Below are positions 44,001 through 51,887 of a stretch of 64,000 bases of DNA, one piece after another. The DNA is from Chryseobacterium gleum. Its GTDB lineage: Bacteria > Bacteroidota > Bacteroidia > Flavobacteriales_D > Crocinitomicaceae. The position numbers and the translations under genes were made by a program. The notes under the pieces were generated by a model that saw only the letters and a list, made by a program, of their open reading frames with translations, searched no databases and was not told the origin of the DNA. Position 1 is the stretch's first letter. The number at the start of each line of letters is the position of its first letter. The stretch spans positions 21,484 through 85,483 of the forward strand of contig CAMDFN010000009.1 in NCBI GenBank assembly GCA_945897565.1, written 5' to 3'.

Positions 44001-46043
44001 AATTGTTGAGGTACCGGGCCATTGGATATTTGCCCAATCTAATGTATTTGCTAAAGTCGCAGTGCCTGTTGCGGTTCCTGCAGGGCAGCCTGGAACTGTA
44101 TAACTTACGTCGTAGGTGGTAGTAGCAGCAGGACTCACTGTGATACTGCTGGTGTTTTGCCCACCTGGAGACCAACTAAATGTGCCGCCAGTTGGACTTG
44201 CGGTAGCGTTTAGCGTGACACTTGTACCTGGACAAAAGGTAACGGGCGCAATACTCACCGTCGGGCTAGGCGCTACGGTTACAGTGCCTGAGGAACTAGC
44301 CGATGAACAGCCATTGAGTGTATATACAACGCTGTAACTTGTGGTATTTGTTGGGCTAACAGTGATTGTGTTCGATGTTTGCCCACCTGGGCTCCAGAGG
44401 TAGGTTCCGCCTGCCGCACTTGGTGTTGCCGTTAACGTAGCTGCTTGTCCAGCGCAAGTAGAAGTCGAGTTTACACTTACGGTAGGTGCGGATGCTATAG
44501 TAACGGTAACTTGGTCTTGATTGGTACAGCCGTTGGCGCTGGCTGTTAGGGTATATGTAGTTGTAGTGGTTGGGCTGGCAGTTGTTGTGAGTGTATTTGT
44601 ACTCGATAAAGTTGCCGATGGGCTCCAGGTAACTGTTGGGGTAACTGTACCCGCACAGCCTGCTATTGGCACCGCTATTGTTTGCCCGCCCGTTAAAATG
44701 GCTATTCCGCCGCTTACGGAAGTACCAGTGAGGCCGCCGCAAAGAATGTTGTAACCAGCTACATTTGAGTTGGAGGGTCCTTGCGTTTCTAAATTGAATG
44801 AAAACGGCGGGTTGGTAGGATTGCTGATCGTAATGGTATTGTTCGAACCCGCTAGATAAGGACCTCCAGAGCCAATTACGGCACCAAGGGAGTTGGTCAT
44901 CGTCCAGGTGGTTTCATCTAGATTACTACCACTAAAAATATTCACGGTGATATCGCCAGTAAAGCCACCACTTGCACTTGCGGTACCGTTAAGCGTTGTT
45001 GATCCTTGGCCAGCACACAAGGAAACATCAGGCCCAGCATTTACTGTTGGTAATGGATTGACATAAACGGTGACTTGGTCTTGAGCCGAACAAGCACCTT
45101 GTGTAGCAGTTAGCGTATAGGTGGTGGTGGTGGTGGGGCTCGCGGTCGGATTCAAGATAGTGCTTGAACTCAAAGCCGTTGCCGGACTCCAAGTATAAGT
45201 GATTGGCAAAGTGCTGGTGCCGCCGGTAGTACCGCAGTTTGCAACAGAAACAGTAGTGGAAAGGCAAGGCCCGACAGAACCAGAGGCCACGCTTGTGCCG
45301 TTACACGTAATATTGTAATTGGCGGTGTTGTCACAGATGATACCTTGGGTTTCTAGGTAAAAACTATAAGGCCCCGTACCTGGAGTGGCAATGGTAATAG
45401 TATTAGTTGATGCTAAAGCATATGGACCTCCTGAACCCACTGTAGATCCGGATGCATTGGTAAGCGTCCAAGAAACCATGTCAAGCCAACTCGCACCGCT
45501 AATAGTGACAACTATTGTGCCCCCGCTAGAACCCGTTCCGCCACCTGTTCCTGCTGTGGCAGAGCCAGATAGTTGGCCAGCTGCGCCTGCGCAGATGATC
45601 ACATCATTGCCGGCATTTACTACAGGGTTTGAGCACGGCGGCGTTGGGCAGCTAACTGAGTAGGCCATAGTGGCTGCTCCGAAAAGCGGATTACAAATAA
45701 ATTGAGAAAGTTGAATACTATATGCAGCAGTAGCGGGGCAGGTCCAGACGGCATTTGTTTGCAGCGCACATTGGTCATCCCAACCTTGGACCAGCGCAAG
45801 GGAAGAATTGTAAATGCGCAAATAGGTATCGACCGAACTAAGCCCACAGGTGGTAAAGGTATAAGTACAGCCAGCGGTACCCGTAAATGTGAAAACGGGT
45901 GCAGTTCCGGCCGGGAAGGTAGCCGTGTTTTGAACGGTACTTGTTGGCGTAATTGCGGTAGTGCTCGTGGCAGTAGTGCAGTACTGAGCTTGGGACTGAA
46001 AAACCAAGGCAAGCAAAAGCCCAATAAAGGCGATATAGCGCAT
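38052..46043 (-). CDS. giant T9SS-secreted adhesin with 16 tandem Ig-like repeats, 2663 aa
   Basis: A signal peptide (to about residue 19) is followed by a beta-sandwich N-terminal domain with paired Cys and Ig-like domains of mixed type. Then comes an array of 16 tandem repeats of about 78 residues, three further Ig-like repeats, PKD-like domains (YQWNFGEGGSSSEEAPTHIF) and the type IX sorting domain from YIPNSFTPDGDQFN. It is rich in Thr, Ser, Asn and Gly. It is expected to be exported by T9SS and surface-attached, acting as an adhesin or gliding-type protein. It is transcribed first in a pair with the 898-residue paralogue. Confidence 0.88.
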   Translation of the reverse strand: MRYIAFIGLLLALVFQSQAQYCTTATSTTAITPTSTVQNTATFPAGTAPVFTFTGTAGCTYTFTTCGLSSVDTYLRIYNSSLALVQGWDDQCALQTNAVWTCPATAAYSIQLSQFICNPLFGAATMAYSVSCPTPPCSNPVVNAGNDVIICAGAAGQLSGSATAGTGGGTGSSGGTIVVTISGASWLDMVSWTLTNASGSTVGSGGPYALASTNTITIATPGTGPYSFYLETQGIICDNTANYNITCNGTSVASGSVGPCLSTTVSVANCGTTGGTSTLPITYTWSPATALSSSTILNPTASPTTTTTYTLTATQGACSAQDQVTVYVNPLPTVNAGPDVSLCAGQGSTTLNGTASASGGFTGDITVNIFSGSNLDETTWTMTNSLGAVIGSGGPYLAGSNNTITISNPTNPPFSFNLETQGPSNSNVAGYNILCGGLTGTSVSGGIAILTGGQTIAVPIAGCAGTVTPTVTWSPSATLSSTNTLTTTASPTTTTTYTLTASANGCTNQDQVTVTIASAPTVSVNSTSTCAGQAATLTATPSAAGGTYLWSPGGQTSNTITVSPTNTTSYSVVYTLNGCSSASSSGTVTVAPSPTVSIAPVTFCPGTSVTLNATASPTGGTFSWSPGGQNTSSITVSPAATTTYDVSYTVPGCPAGTATGTATLANTLDWANIQWPGTSTICQGQSLSIFGQVFENGLTNPVGQAAGITVSYGLSTSNTNPAAWPTSAWSAATYNPFSSVNPNNDEYSGTLTGLTPGTYYYAFSYTYNGCTVYGGFNAGGGGFWNGTSNVNGVVTVTANATPSFTQVAAFCSGAVISPLPTTSNNGITGTWSPALNNNQTTTYTFTPTAGQCATTATMTITINALPVAGITNNSNATELTCTQTSISLTATGGGTYSWSNGTSIVGTSANLSVNAPGAYTVTVSNASGCTATSSLNITQNITAPTVGISNSTTQLTCTTTSATLTATGGGTYSWSNGTTIVGTSASLTVTSPGTCMVTVTSANGCTSTLNQIITQDIITPTVSITNSSATTILTCTTTSIDLAATGGTTYSWSNGTANVGLNAALSVTTPGTYTVTATGANGCTNTTSVSITDNITLPVVNISSSNGSVINCTIPSITLTATGGGTYEWESNGTILGTSASILVNAQGNYSVSVVGANGCANTANFNITEDLSAPTSSISSVPGNILTCTTTSITLTASGNGTYTWTQNGNSLGATNTINVSNPGTYNLLVTGANGCSAISSVNITQNTSVPLAAINNTTGTNILTCATTSISLVASGGLTYSWSNGTTNLGNTASINVTTPGVYTVNVTGANGCTAIANSNITQDIVAPTVVINNTTNTTTLNCSTTAINLNATGGASYSWSNGTSVVGTNAALSVSSPGTYTVTVTGANGCTATASVTITQTVVAPIVSITNGANTTILTCTQTSIGLTATGGGTYSWSNGTTILGTSATLNVTNPGTYTVTVTGANGCATTSSVVITQNITAPTASITANPNTTMLSCTNSALSLTATGGISYAWSNGTSNIGAGATISISNPGTYTVTVTGVNGCTATAATTITQNNQAPTVSIAATANGVLTCSNTSLTLTGTSSTGTGTATWLNGTSVISTGPISGAGNVASLVVNSPGTYTLNILEANGCLGTANYTVTQNIAVPTAVITNNTATTILTCTQTSISLTGTGGVSYDWSNGTATVGNAAAFSPSSPGTFTLTATSVNGCIDTEQITITQNITAPSAAITNNTSATQLTCALTSISLTATGGGTYSWSNGTTIVGTSANLTVTTPGTYTVTVTSSTNGCTGTSATTITQNITPPPGAISSVPNPAELTCTTTSIALTATGGGSYSWISAGTNLGTQASISVSTPGTYTVTVTGSNGCTATASTIVSQNTTAPTTAIASAPATSILTCSTTTINLTASGGISYSWSNGTTIVGTSAILAVTSPGTYTVTVTSSNGCTSTANSTITQNITTPVAGIFNASNATVLTCSQTSISATANGGVSYSWSNATSVVGTAAALSITAPGTYTVTATAANGCTDTEQIVITQNIVAPTASITNGATTTILDCNATSISLTASGGVSYSWSNGSANLGSNAALQVTTAGTYTVTVTAANGCTDTASIIITSQVNTNPAFTPIAAICTGGAINLPTTSNNGVNGSWSPAPNTNATTTYTFTPSIGLCANTATMTVTVNPYPSITAVNDTICAGSTGTITTQINLVGGTYTWVGSTNTLANLSLTPANTNSYTVIYNLAGCTDTAFAQILVNPAPVVQVQNATICAGQTGILIASANLPNGQFLWANGSTNDTISLNPLSTTSQSVTYTLAGCTSLPVNATLTVNPVPTITMNDQTICFGDPVTMQAVANPAGTYYWGPNAVQGIASHTFTPSQDSTIQVFNILNGCSSDTIQATVIVLPLPISTFGANVLQGCVPLSVNFSADVLNNTTYNWQTSNQLSANGAQTTLDFQVNGAFSVTLTATLNGCSSSTTIANMIEVDNYPIAAFEPSSQVFTEPSQALSFWNSSVGASTYQWNFGEGGSSSEEAPTHIFNIENEGTTVVLYAYSNLGCVDTASFYIGFDPGLVYYIPNSFTPDGDQFNQTFLPIFTSGIDPYNYQMLIYNRWGEVIFESLNPEFGWDGSFGMQGNPCPVGTYTYLITVKLPSVDERQTIKGHINLIR
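39675..43439 (-). repeat. array of 16 repeats of about 234 bp in the adhesin
   Basis: 1255 codons hold 16 in-frame units averaging 78 residues. The consensus elements are ILTCTxTSIxLTATGG, YSWSNGTxxVGTSA, PGTYTVTVTGANGCT and a linker ITQNITAPT. Each unit has two Cys, positioned for one disulphide within a unit. Unit 10 carries a short insertion. Units differ by many substitutions, so the array is old rather than freshly amplified. Confidence 0.85.
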
Positions 46044-46138
46044 TTTTGAGTAGTAGTGTTTGGTTAAAATAATTTTAGCTTGCTAAATTTAGCAAAAGCA
46101 TAACGAAATACCAACTAAAGCGTTGCCTTTTACGCAAA

Positions 46139-46163
46139 TAAAAAAGGCTTCCGAAGAAGCCTT
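46139..46163 (-). terminator. rho-independent terminator after accC
   Basis: On the minus strand: AAGGCTTC, a TTCG tetraloop, GAAGCCTT, then TTTTATTT. A perfect 8-bp stem with a very stable tetraloop and a T run, placed four bases after the accC stop. It closes the fatty-acid operon. Confidence 0.9.
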
Positions 46164-46166
46164 AAA

Positions 46167-47501
46167 TTAAAATTTGAAAGTGTCCATAAACTTCGTGGTG
46201 AAGTTCCCTGCATTGAAGTCGGGATTTTCCATGAGTTTTTGATGGAATGGAATGGTTGTTTTGACTCCTCCAATCACATATTCGCTAAGCGCACGCTTCA
46301 TTTTTAAGATGGCTTCTTCGCGTGTTTGTGCTACTACAATTAGTTTAGAAATCATGGAGTCGTAGTACGGTGGAATAGAATAGCCAGCGTAAACGTGAGC
46401 ATCTATGCGCACACCATGCCCGCCCGGGCAGTGGTAGTCTGTGATTTTCCCTGGACTCGGTCGAAAGTCTGCATATGGGTCTTCAGCATTGATGCGACAC
46501 TGAATAGCGTGCATGGTTGGGTAGTAATTTTTACCGGAGATTTTCTCACCAGCTGCAATTTTGATTTGCTCTTTAATGAGGTCAAAATTGATGACTTCTT
46601 CAGTAATGGTGTGCTCTACTTGAATGCGCGTATTCATCTCCATAAAGTAGAAATCGCGGTTTTTGTCGACCAAAAATTCGACGGTTCCAACGCCTTCATA
46701 ACGAACAGCTTTGGCTGCTTTAATTGCGGCCTCGCCCATTCTTTCGCGCAGTTCGTCGGTCATGAATGGCGAAGGTGTTTCTTCAACAAGTTTTTGATGG
46801 CGGCGCTGAATAGAACAATCGCGTTCAGATAGGTGACAAGCATTGCCGTATTGGTCTCCGGCAATTTGGATTTCGATGTGGCGGGGTTCTTCGATGAATT
46901 TCTCCATATAGATGCCGTCGTTGCCAAAAGCTGCTCCAGCTTCTTGACGCGCGGAATCCCAGGCTGCTTCCATTTCGTCTTTTTTCCAGACGATGCGCAT
47001 GCCTTTTCCACCACCACCTGCAGTCGCTTTTAAAATGACTGGGTATTTCACAACTTCTGCCGTTACAAAGGCATCGTCTAAATCTTTTATCAGCCCAGTA
47101 GATCCAGGAATACAAGGCACACCAGCTGCAATCATTGTAGCTTTTGCGGTGGCTTTGTCTCCCATACCTGCAATTTGCTCAGGGAGGGCACCAATGAATT
47201 TTATGCCGTTCTCCTGACAAACTTTAGAAAATTTCTCATTTTCAGACAAAAATCCATAACCCGGATGGATGGCATCGGCATTTGTAATTTCTGCAGCAGC
47301 GATAATGTTAGGGATGCTCAAATAAGACAGCGCGCTCGTTGGCGGGCCAATACATACTGCTTCGTCTGCAAAACGAACGGGCAAGCTTTCTTTGTCAGCG
47401 GTTGAATAAACGGCCACCGTCTTGATGCCCATTTCTTTACAGGTACGAATCACGCGCAGCGCAATTTCGCCGCGATTGGCAATCAATATTTTTTTAAACA
47501 T
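46167..47501 (-). CDS. accC: acetyl-CoA carboxylase biotin carboxylase subunit
   Basis: 444 residues: N-terminal [20 protein letters not shown], the ATP-grasp glycine loop [11 protein letters not shown], the [19 protein letters not shown] motif and [16 protein letters not shown]. It carboxylates biotin on AccB using bicarbonate and ATP, the first half-reaction of malonyl-CoA synthesis. It follows accB by ten bases and is the last gene before a strong terminator. The carboxyltransferase genes are not in the window. Confidence 0.97.
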   Translation of the reverse strand: MFKKILIANRGEIALRVIRTCKEMGIKTVAVYSTADKESLPVRFADEAVCIGPPTSALSYLSIPNIIAAAEITNADAIHPGYGFLSENEKFSKVCQENGIKFIGALPEQIAGMGDKATAKATMIAAGVPCIPGSTGLIKDLDDAFVTAEVVKYPVILKATAGGGGKGMRIVWKKDEMEAAWDSARQEAGAAFGNDGIYMEKFIEEPRHIEIQIAGDQYGNACHLSERDCSIQRRHQKLVEETPSPFMTDELRERMGEAAIKAAKAVRYEGVGTVEFLVDKNRDFYFMEMNTRIQVEHTITEEVINFDLIKEQIKIAAGEKISGKNYYPTMHAIQCRINAEDPYADFRPSPGKITDYHCPGGHGVRIDAHVYAGYSIPPYYDSMISKLIVVAQTREEAILKMKRALSEYVIGGVKTTIPFHQKLMENPDFNAGNFTTKFMDTFKF

Positions 47502-47511
47502 GTTTTAGTTT

Positions 47512-47988
47512 TTATGCTGGATCAACTAAAAATAATGGCTGATCGTAGTCCACAGGACTAGCGTTGTCTACAAGAACTTTAACAATTTTGCCGGAGATTT
47601 CTGCTTCAATTTCATTGAAAGTTTTCATGGCTTCAATGATACAAACTTTGTCTCCACTTTGGATGGTGTCACCAACATTGACAAAAGCGTCTTTATCTGG
47701 CCCAGGTGTACGGTAAAACGTACCAATCATTGGCGATTTGATAGTGATATATTTGCTGTCGTCTGCAGTGTTTGTTTCTGTGCTTGCAGGCGCAGCGCTT
47801 GTGCTTGCGAGTGCGGGTGCGGGTGCTGCAGCAATTGGTGCAGCCATCATTGGTGCCGTTTGGTACATGATTTGCTCAGACGGACTTCCTTTGATGGAGA
47901 TACGAAAACCTTCTCTTTCGATTTCAACTTTGCCGAGTCCGGATTTGGACACCAATTTGATGAGGTCTTTGATTTCTTCTAAATTCAT
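47512..47988 (-). CDS. accB: biotin carboxyl carrier protein of acetyl-CoA carboxylase
   Basis: 158 residues: an N-terminal helical segment, an Ala/Pro-rich flexible linker (about 45-70) and the C-terminal biotinyl domain with the target Lys122 in [14 protein letters not shown]. It carries carboxybiotin between AccC and the carboxyltransferase. It lies between fabH (28 bases upstream) and accC (10 bases downstream). Confidence 0.97.
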   Translation of the reverse strand: MNLEEIKDLIKLVSKSGLGKVEIEREGFRISIKGSPSEQIMYQTAPMMAAPIAAAPAPALASTSAAPASTETNTADDSKYITIKSPMIGTFYRTPGPDKDAFVNVGDTIQSGDKVCIIEAMKTFNEIEAEISGKIVKVLVDNASPVDYDQPLFLVDPA

Positions 47989-48016
47989 GGTATTATTTTT
48001 TTCAAAGTTAATTTAA

Positions 48017-49006
48017 TTATGAATTGTAGGCCCATTTGAGGTAAATAGCTCCCCAAGTAAAGCCGCCGCCGAATGCAGAAAGGATGAGCACGTCGCCTTT
48101 TTTAAGCTGGCTTTCGTAATCCCATAAGCAAAGGGGCAAGGTGCCTGCAGTGGTATTGCCATAGCGCTGGATGTTGATCATGACTTTTTCTTTGGTCAAG
48201 CCCATTCGGTTTGCAGTAGCGTCAATGATGCGCAGATTGGCTTGGTGTGGAACCAACCAGCTGACGTCGTCACTAGTCAAGTTGTTGCGCTCCATAATTT
48301 CAGCAGAGACATCTGCCATATTGGTAACTGCAAACTTGAAAACAGCTTGTCCTTCTTGCTTGACATAATGCAAGCGGTTTTCAACTGTTTCAACAGATGC
48401 TGGCATAGCCGAGCCTCCGGCAGGCTGTTGTAAATACTGACGGCCTGCACCGTCGCTTTTTAAGATGAAGTCCATGACGCCATTGCCTTCTTCGTTTGGT
48501 TCGAGCAATACGGCACCAGCGCCATCGCCAAAAATAACGCAAGTAGTGCGGTCTTGGTAGTCAATAATGGAGGTCATTTTATCGACACCAATGACTAATA
48601 CTTTTTTGTGTTTACCTGACTCAATGAATTGTGAACCTGTAGATAGGGCATATAAAAATCCAGAACAAGCTGCATTGACATCAAAACTCCAGGCGTTTTT
48701 CATTCCAACTTTGTCACAAACGATATTGGCCGTGCTCGGAAAAGGGTGGTCTGGGGTTACCGTACCTACAATAACCAATTCAATATCTAGTGGGTCGATG
48801 CCTTTTTTCTCTAGTAGCGCTTTTACTGCAGCTGCAGCCATATCGGAACTTGCGCCGTCTTTCATGATGCGGCGTTCTTTGATGCCGGTGCGGCTCAGGA
48901 TCCATTCATCGGAGGTATCTACCAACTTCGCTAAATCTTCGTTTGATAGGATGTGTTCGGGCACATAGCCCTGAACAGCGGTAATAGCTGCGGTAATTTT
49001 ACCCAT
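48017..49006 (-). CDS. fabH: beta-ketoacyl-ACP synthase III
   Basis: 329 residues with the catalytic triad typical of FabH: Cys114 in [11 protein letters not shown], His in [12 protein letters not shown] and Asn in NTTAGTLPL. It starts fatty acid synthesis by condensing an acyl-CoA with malonyl-ACP. In Bacteroidota it often uses branched acyl-CoA primers, which is not readable here. It begins one base after plsX, so the two are likely translationally coupled. Confidence 0.97.
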   Translation of the reverse strand: MGKITAAITAVQGYVPEHILSNEDLAKLVDTSDEWILSRTGIKERRIMKDGASSDMAAAAVKALLEKKGIDPLDIELVIVGTVTPDHPFPSTANIVCDKVGMKNAWSFDVNAACSGFLYALSTGSQFIESGKHKKVLVIGVDKMTSIIDYQDRTTCVIFGDGAGAVLLEPNEEGNGVMDFILKSDGAGRQYLQQPAGGSAMPASVETVENRLHYVKQEGQAVFKFAVTNMADVSAEIMERNNLTSDDVSWLVPHQANLRIIDATANRMGLTKEKVMINIQRYGNTTAGTLPLCLWDYESQLKKGDVLILSAFGGGFTWGAIYLKWAYNS

Positions 49007-49007
49007 G

Positions 49008-49946
49008 TTAGTTAAATGCTTCGTTAATTTTTTCTGTAAGGTTTGAACTCACTACTTCATGTGCGTGGAGCAACATATTTTTTACAGCGAGATCATTGGA
49101 GATGCCGTGACCTATTATGACGTTGCCTTTGACGCCTAGAATTGGCGTGCCGCCGTAGTTTTCGTAATTGAAGCGCTCGAAGTATGCATCTTTGATGCCG
49201 CGTTGCTTCATTAAATTATAGATGCCTTCTGCTTGCTTGAGCACGATATTACCGGTAAATCCGTCACATACAATGACATCTGCTACTCCTGTGAAGAGGT
49301 CTCGACCTTCAATGTTGCCTGTAAAGTTGAGTTCGTCGGATTCTGACAGCAATTTATAAGTAGCAATGGAGAGCAGGTTGCCTTTGGAGTCTTCTTCACC
49401 TATGTTGAGTAGCGCCACTTTTGGGTTTTCTACACCTAATACATTTGCTGCATAAACAGAACCTAATACTGCAAATTGGTAAAGTACGTCAGATTTGCAA
49501 TCTGCGTTTGAACCTACGTCAAGTAAAAGTGACTGACCGCCGTTAATGACTGGCAAGATAGAAGTAATGCAGGGGCGAATAACACCAGGAACTGTATTGA
49601 GTTTGTACATAGACCCTACAAGCATAGCGCCGGTGTTGCCATTGCTCGCAAAAACATCGATGAGCCCTTTGGCAAGCATCTCGAAACCCACAGCTATAGA
49701 GCTATTGGGTTTTTTGGGAAGTGCGCGTGTCGGATGATCGTGATAAGTAATGACGTCAGGGGCGTGTACAATTTCAAAGAGGGTAGCGCTTTGCGCACGA
49801 CTAGCTAATTCTTTTTGGATAAGGAGTTCGTCACCAAACAAAACAATAGTGACATCATTACCCAAAGCTTGTTTGGCTAATAATGCACCATCAATTGTCG
49901 CTTGCGGCGCGAAATCACCACCTGAGACATCAAGCCCAATCTTCAT
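49008..49946 (-). CDS. plsX: phosphate acyltransferase PlsX
   Basis: 312 residues, opening [20 protein letters not shown]; other family blocks are [20 protein letters not shown] and [10 protein letters not shown], and [14 protein letters not shown]. It converts acyl-ACP to acyl-phosphate for phosphatidic acid synthesis by PlsY. It lies between rpmF and fabH in the conserved lipid cluster. Confidence 0.96.
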   Translation of the reverse strand: MKIGLDVSGGDFAPQATIDGALLAKQALGNDVTIVLFGDELLIQKELASRAQSATLFEIVHAPDVITYHDHPTRALPKKPNSSIAVGFEMLAKGLIDVFASNGNTGAMLVGSMYKLNTVPGVIRPCITSILPVINGGQSLLLDVGSNADCKSDVLYQFAVLGSVYAANVLGVENPKVALLNIGEEDSKGNLLSIATYKLLSESDELNFTGNIEGRDLFTGVADVIVCDGFTGNIVLKQAEGIYNLMKQRGIKDAYFERFNYENYGGTPILGVKGNVIIGHGISNDLAVKNMLLHAHEVVSSNLTEKINEAFN

Positions 49947-49962
49947 GGGAGAAAATTAGAGC

Positions 49963-50169
49963 TTACTGAACCTCCTCTACGGAGTCAGTTGTTTTCTCAG
50001 CTACAACTTTTCCTTTGTAGTAAAGTTTGCCTTCATGCCAGTGAGCATGGTGAAACAAGTGTGGTTGTCCTGTTGTAGGGCAAGTAGCTACATTGCTTGC
50101 AGTCGCTTTCTTGTGCGTTCTACGTTTGTCACGACGTGTGGTCGATATTCTGCGTTTAGGATGCGCCAT
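49963..50169 (-). CDS. rpmF: 50S ribosomal protein L32
   Basis: 68 residues, with the standard opening [20 protein letters not shown] and the [20 protein letters not shown] body. The single C..H.. pattern is a reduced zinc-site form compared with the four-Cys L32 type. It is a structural protein of the large ribosomal subunit. It sits in the usual order DUF177-rpmF-plsX, linking ribosome and lipid genes. It has an acidic C-terminal tail ([12 protein letters not shown]). Confidence 0.96.
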   Translation of the reverse strand: MAHPKRRISTTRRDKRRTHKKATASNVATCPTTGQPHLFHHAHWHEGKLYYKGKVVAEKTTDSVEEVQ

Positions 50170-50189
50170 TTTTGTTAATTTATGTCAAT

Positions 50190-50702
50190 TTAATTTAAAT
50201 TCTTAAGTGCAGACCACCGAGGGTCTATGTCGTTTTCATTAGGTTTTGAATCTGAAGAAGGTTGTTGGTATTTTTCAATTAATTCCACCATTTCTTCATT
50301 GCATTCGCCTTCTTCGTGCACCATTTTGGCGGGTAAAGAAAGACTGATAAGCTCATACAAAGGTTGAGTGAGGTCAATTTGATAGCTTTCAGGCGCAATT
50401 ACGATGAGGTTTTCGTCATCGGATTCTTCCTCTCCAAATGTGTAGTAAAGGGTGAATTCTCCGTCGATTTCCTCCGTAAGGGGCTCCGTACAGCGATCGC
50501 AATCGGTAAAGATGAAACCTACTACACCCAAATTGGCGATGAGCATGGTTTCTTTCTTTTCTAACTCGAGGTAGGCAGTGAGCCGACCGTTTTCGATGAG
50601 CGAATAAGGCAATGATTCAAAGAACGATTTGTCAATGTCAAATTCAAACTCGTGGAGCCCTAGCTTTAAGCCTACAAAGGTAATTGCGATTGGACTTTCC
50701 AT
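50190..50702 (-). CDS. DUF177 (YceD-like) protein
   Basis: 170 residues. The family signature is a CxxC-containing block TDCDRCTEPLTEEIDGEFTL (about residues 75-95), followed by an acidic segment. YceD/DUF177 proteins are encoded almost always directly before rpmF, as here, and are implicated in 23S rRNA accumulation in plants and bacteria. It has its own promoter element upstream. Confidence 0.9.
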   Translation of the reverse strand: MESPIAITFVGLKLGLHEFEFDIDKSFFESLPYSLIENGRLTAYLELEKKETMLIANLGVVGFIFTDCDRCTEPLTEEIDGEFTLYYTFGEEESDDENLIVIAPESYQIDLTQPLYELISLSLPAKMVHEEGECNEEMVELIEKYQQPSSDSKPNENDIDPRWSALKNLN

Positions 50703-50733
50703 GCTGAATAATTCACTGATGAAAACGAAAGGG

Positions 50734-50741
50734 CAAAATTA
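50734..50741 (-). promoter_or_regulatory. TAnnTTTG element for the DUF177-rpmF-plsX-fabH-accBC run
   Basis: The minus strand reads TAATTTTG, 31 bases before the ATG at 50702 and downstream of the pdxA stop. It could start the lipid operon independently of pdxA. Confidence 0.5.
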
Positions 50742-50780
50742 AGGATTTATTTTGGATTTTTAAAATGAGTCGGTACGTTC

Positions 50781-51887
50781 TTATTCCTTCTTTGTTTTTT
50801 CATCCTTAGAAATGGCCAATGGATTGGCATGCATTTCTTTGAAAACCTTTCTTTTGCGATAGATATCTACGGCTAAAAAGATGGCACTGCGCAGGCTTTG
50901 TTCGTCGGCAAGCATTTTGCCAGCGATATCAAAAGCGGTGCCGTGGTCTGGGCTTGTACGCACAATGGGCAGGCCAGCAGTAAAGTTCACGCCGTCGTCA
51001 AAACAAAGGGCTTTGAAGGCAGCTAAACCTTGGTCGTGGTACATAGCCAGTACGCCGTCAAATTGTTGGCGTAGTGGTGAACCAAAGAAACCATCTGCCG
51101 GGTAGGGCCCAAATGCCAAAATACCTTGTTGCTTTGCTGCTTGAATAGCTGGAATAATAGTTTGTTGTTCTTCTTCTCCAATTTTGCCATTTTCACCGGC
51201 GTGTGGATTGAGTCCGAACACGGCTATTCTTGGTCTGATGAGCCCGAAATCTTTTTTGAGACTTTGCTCAAAAGCTTCAATTTTGGACACAATGAGGTCT
51301 TTTTGTAACTGACTTGAAATGTCTTTGATTGGAATGTGGGTGGTAACAAGGGCTACGCGCAGGTTGCCAGATACGAGTACCATAAGCGCTTCTTTGGCGC
51401 CAGACATTTCGGCGAGGTATTCGGTGTGGCCAGGAAAGTTGAAGCCTGCTTTGGCTACATTTTCTTTGGAGAATGGAGCGGTCACGAGTACGTCAATTTT
51501 GCCCTCGGCAAGATCTTTAGTTGCGGCTTCAAGTGACAAAAGCGCGTATTTTCCGCCATCGGCATTAGACACGCCGGGTTCAATCAGTACTTCGTCTTGC
51601 CAAACATTGATGATGTTCACCTTTTTGGGGTTGATTTCAGCCGCGCTTTTACAACTTGTATAGCTGAACTCGTGCAAGTCGAGTTGTTTTTTGTAGTGCG
51701 CTATGACTTTATTGGAGCCGTAAACCACAGGAATAATATCCGTTAAAATACGGCTGTCGTGCAAGGCTTTAACGATGATCTCGGGGCCAATCCCATTGAG
51801 ATCACCTATGGTAATACCGACTTTGATCAAGACTTTATTGACTTGCTCTTTGTCCTTTACCTCTTTTTCTTTGGTTTCTTTTTCCAT
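50781..51887 (-). CDS. pdxA: 4-hydroxythreonine-4-phosphate dehydrogenase
   Basis: 368 residues: GITIGDLNGIGPEIIVKAL near residue 28, metal ligand segments PGHTEYLAEM and MYHDQGLAAFKAL, and NPHAGENGKIGEEE. It acts in vitamin B6 (pyridoxal phosphate) synthesis. About 20 charged residues (EKETKEKEVKDKEQ) precede the usual start, so translation may begin later, but this ATG overlaps the stop of the aminopeptidase gene (TAATG), which supports it. It ends in a Lys-rich tail. Confidence 0.95.
   Translation of the reverse strand: MEKETKEKEVKDKEQVNKVLIKVGITIGDLNGIGPEIIVKALHDSRILTDIIPVVYGSNKVIAHYKKQLDLHEFSYTSCKSAAEINPKKVNIINVWQDEVLIEPGVSNADGGKYALLSLEAATKDLAEGKIDVLVTAPFSKENVAKAGFNFPGHTEYLAEMSGAKEALMVLVSGNLRVALVTTHIPIKDISSQLQKDLIVSKIEAFEQSLKKDFGLIRPRIAVFGLNPHAGENGKIGEEEQQTIIPAIQAAKQQGILAFGPYPADGFFGSPLRQQFDGVLAMYHDQGLAAFKALCFDDGVNFTAGLPIVRTSPDHGTAFDIAGKMLADEQSLRSAIFLAVDIYRKRKVFKEMHANPLAISKDEKTKKE

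Noticed and set aside
36541-45663. Many long open frames on both strands across the two adhesin genes
   Set aside because: They are out-of-frame shadows of low-complexity Thr/Ser/Asn repeat coding sequence; none has a signal, motif or promoter.
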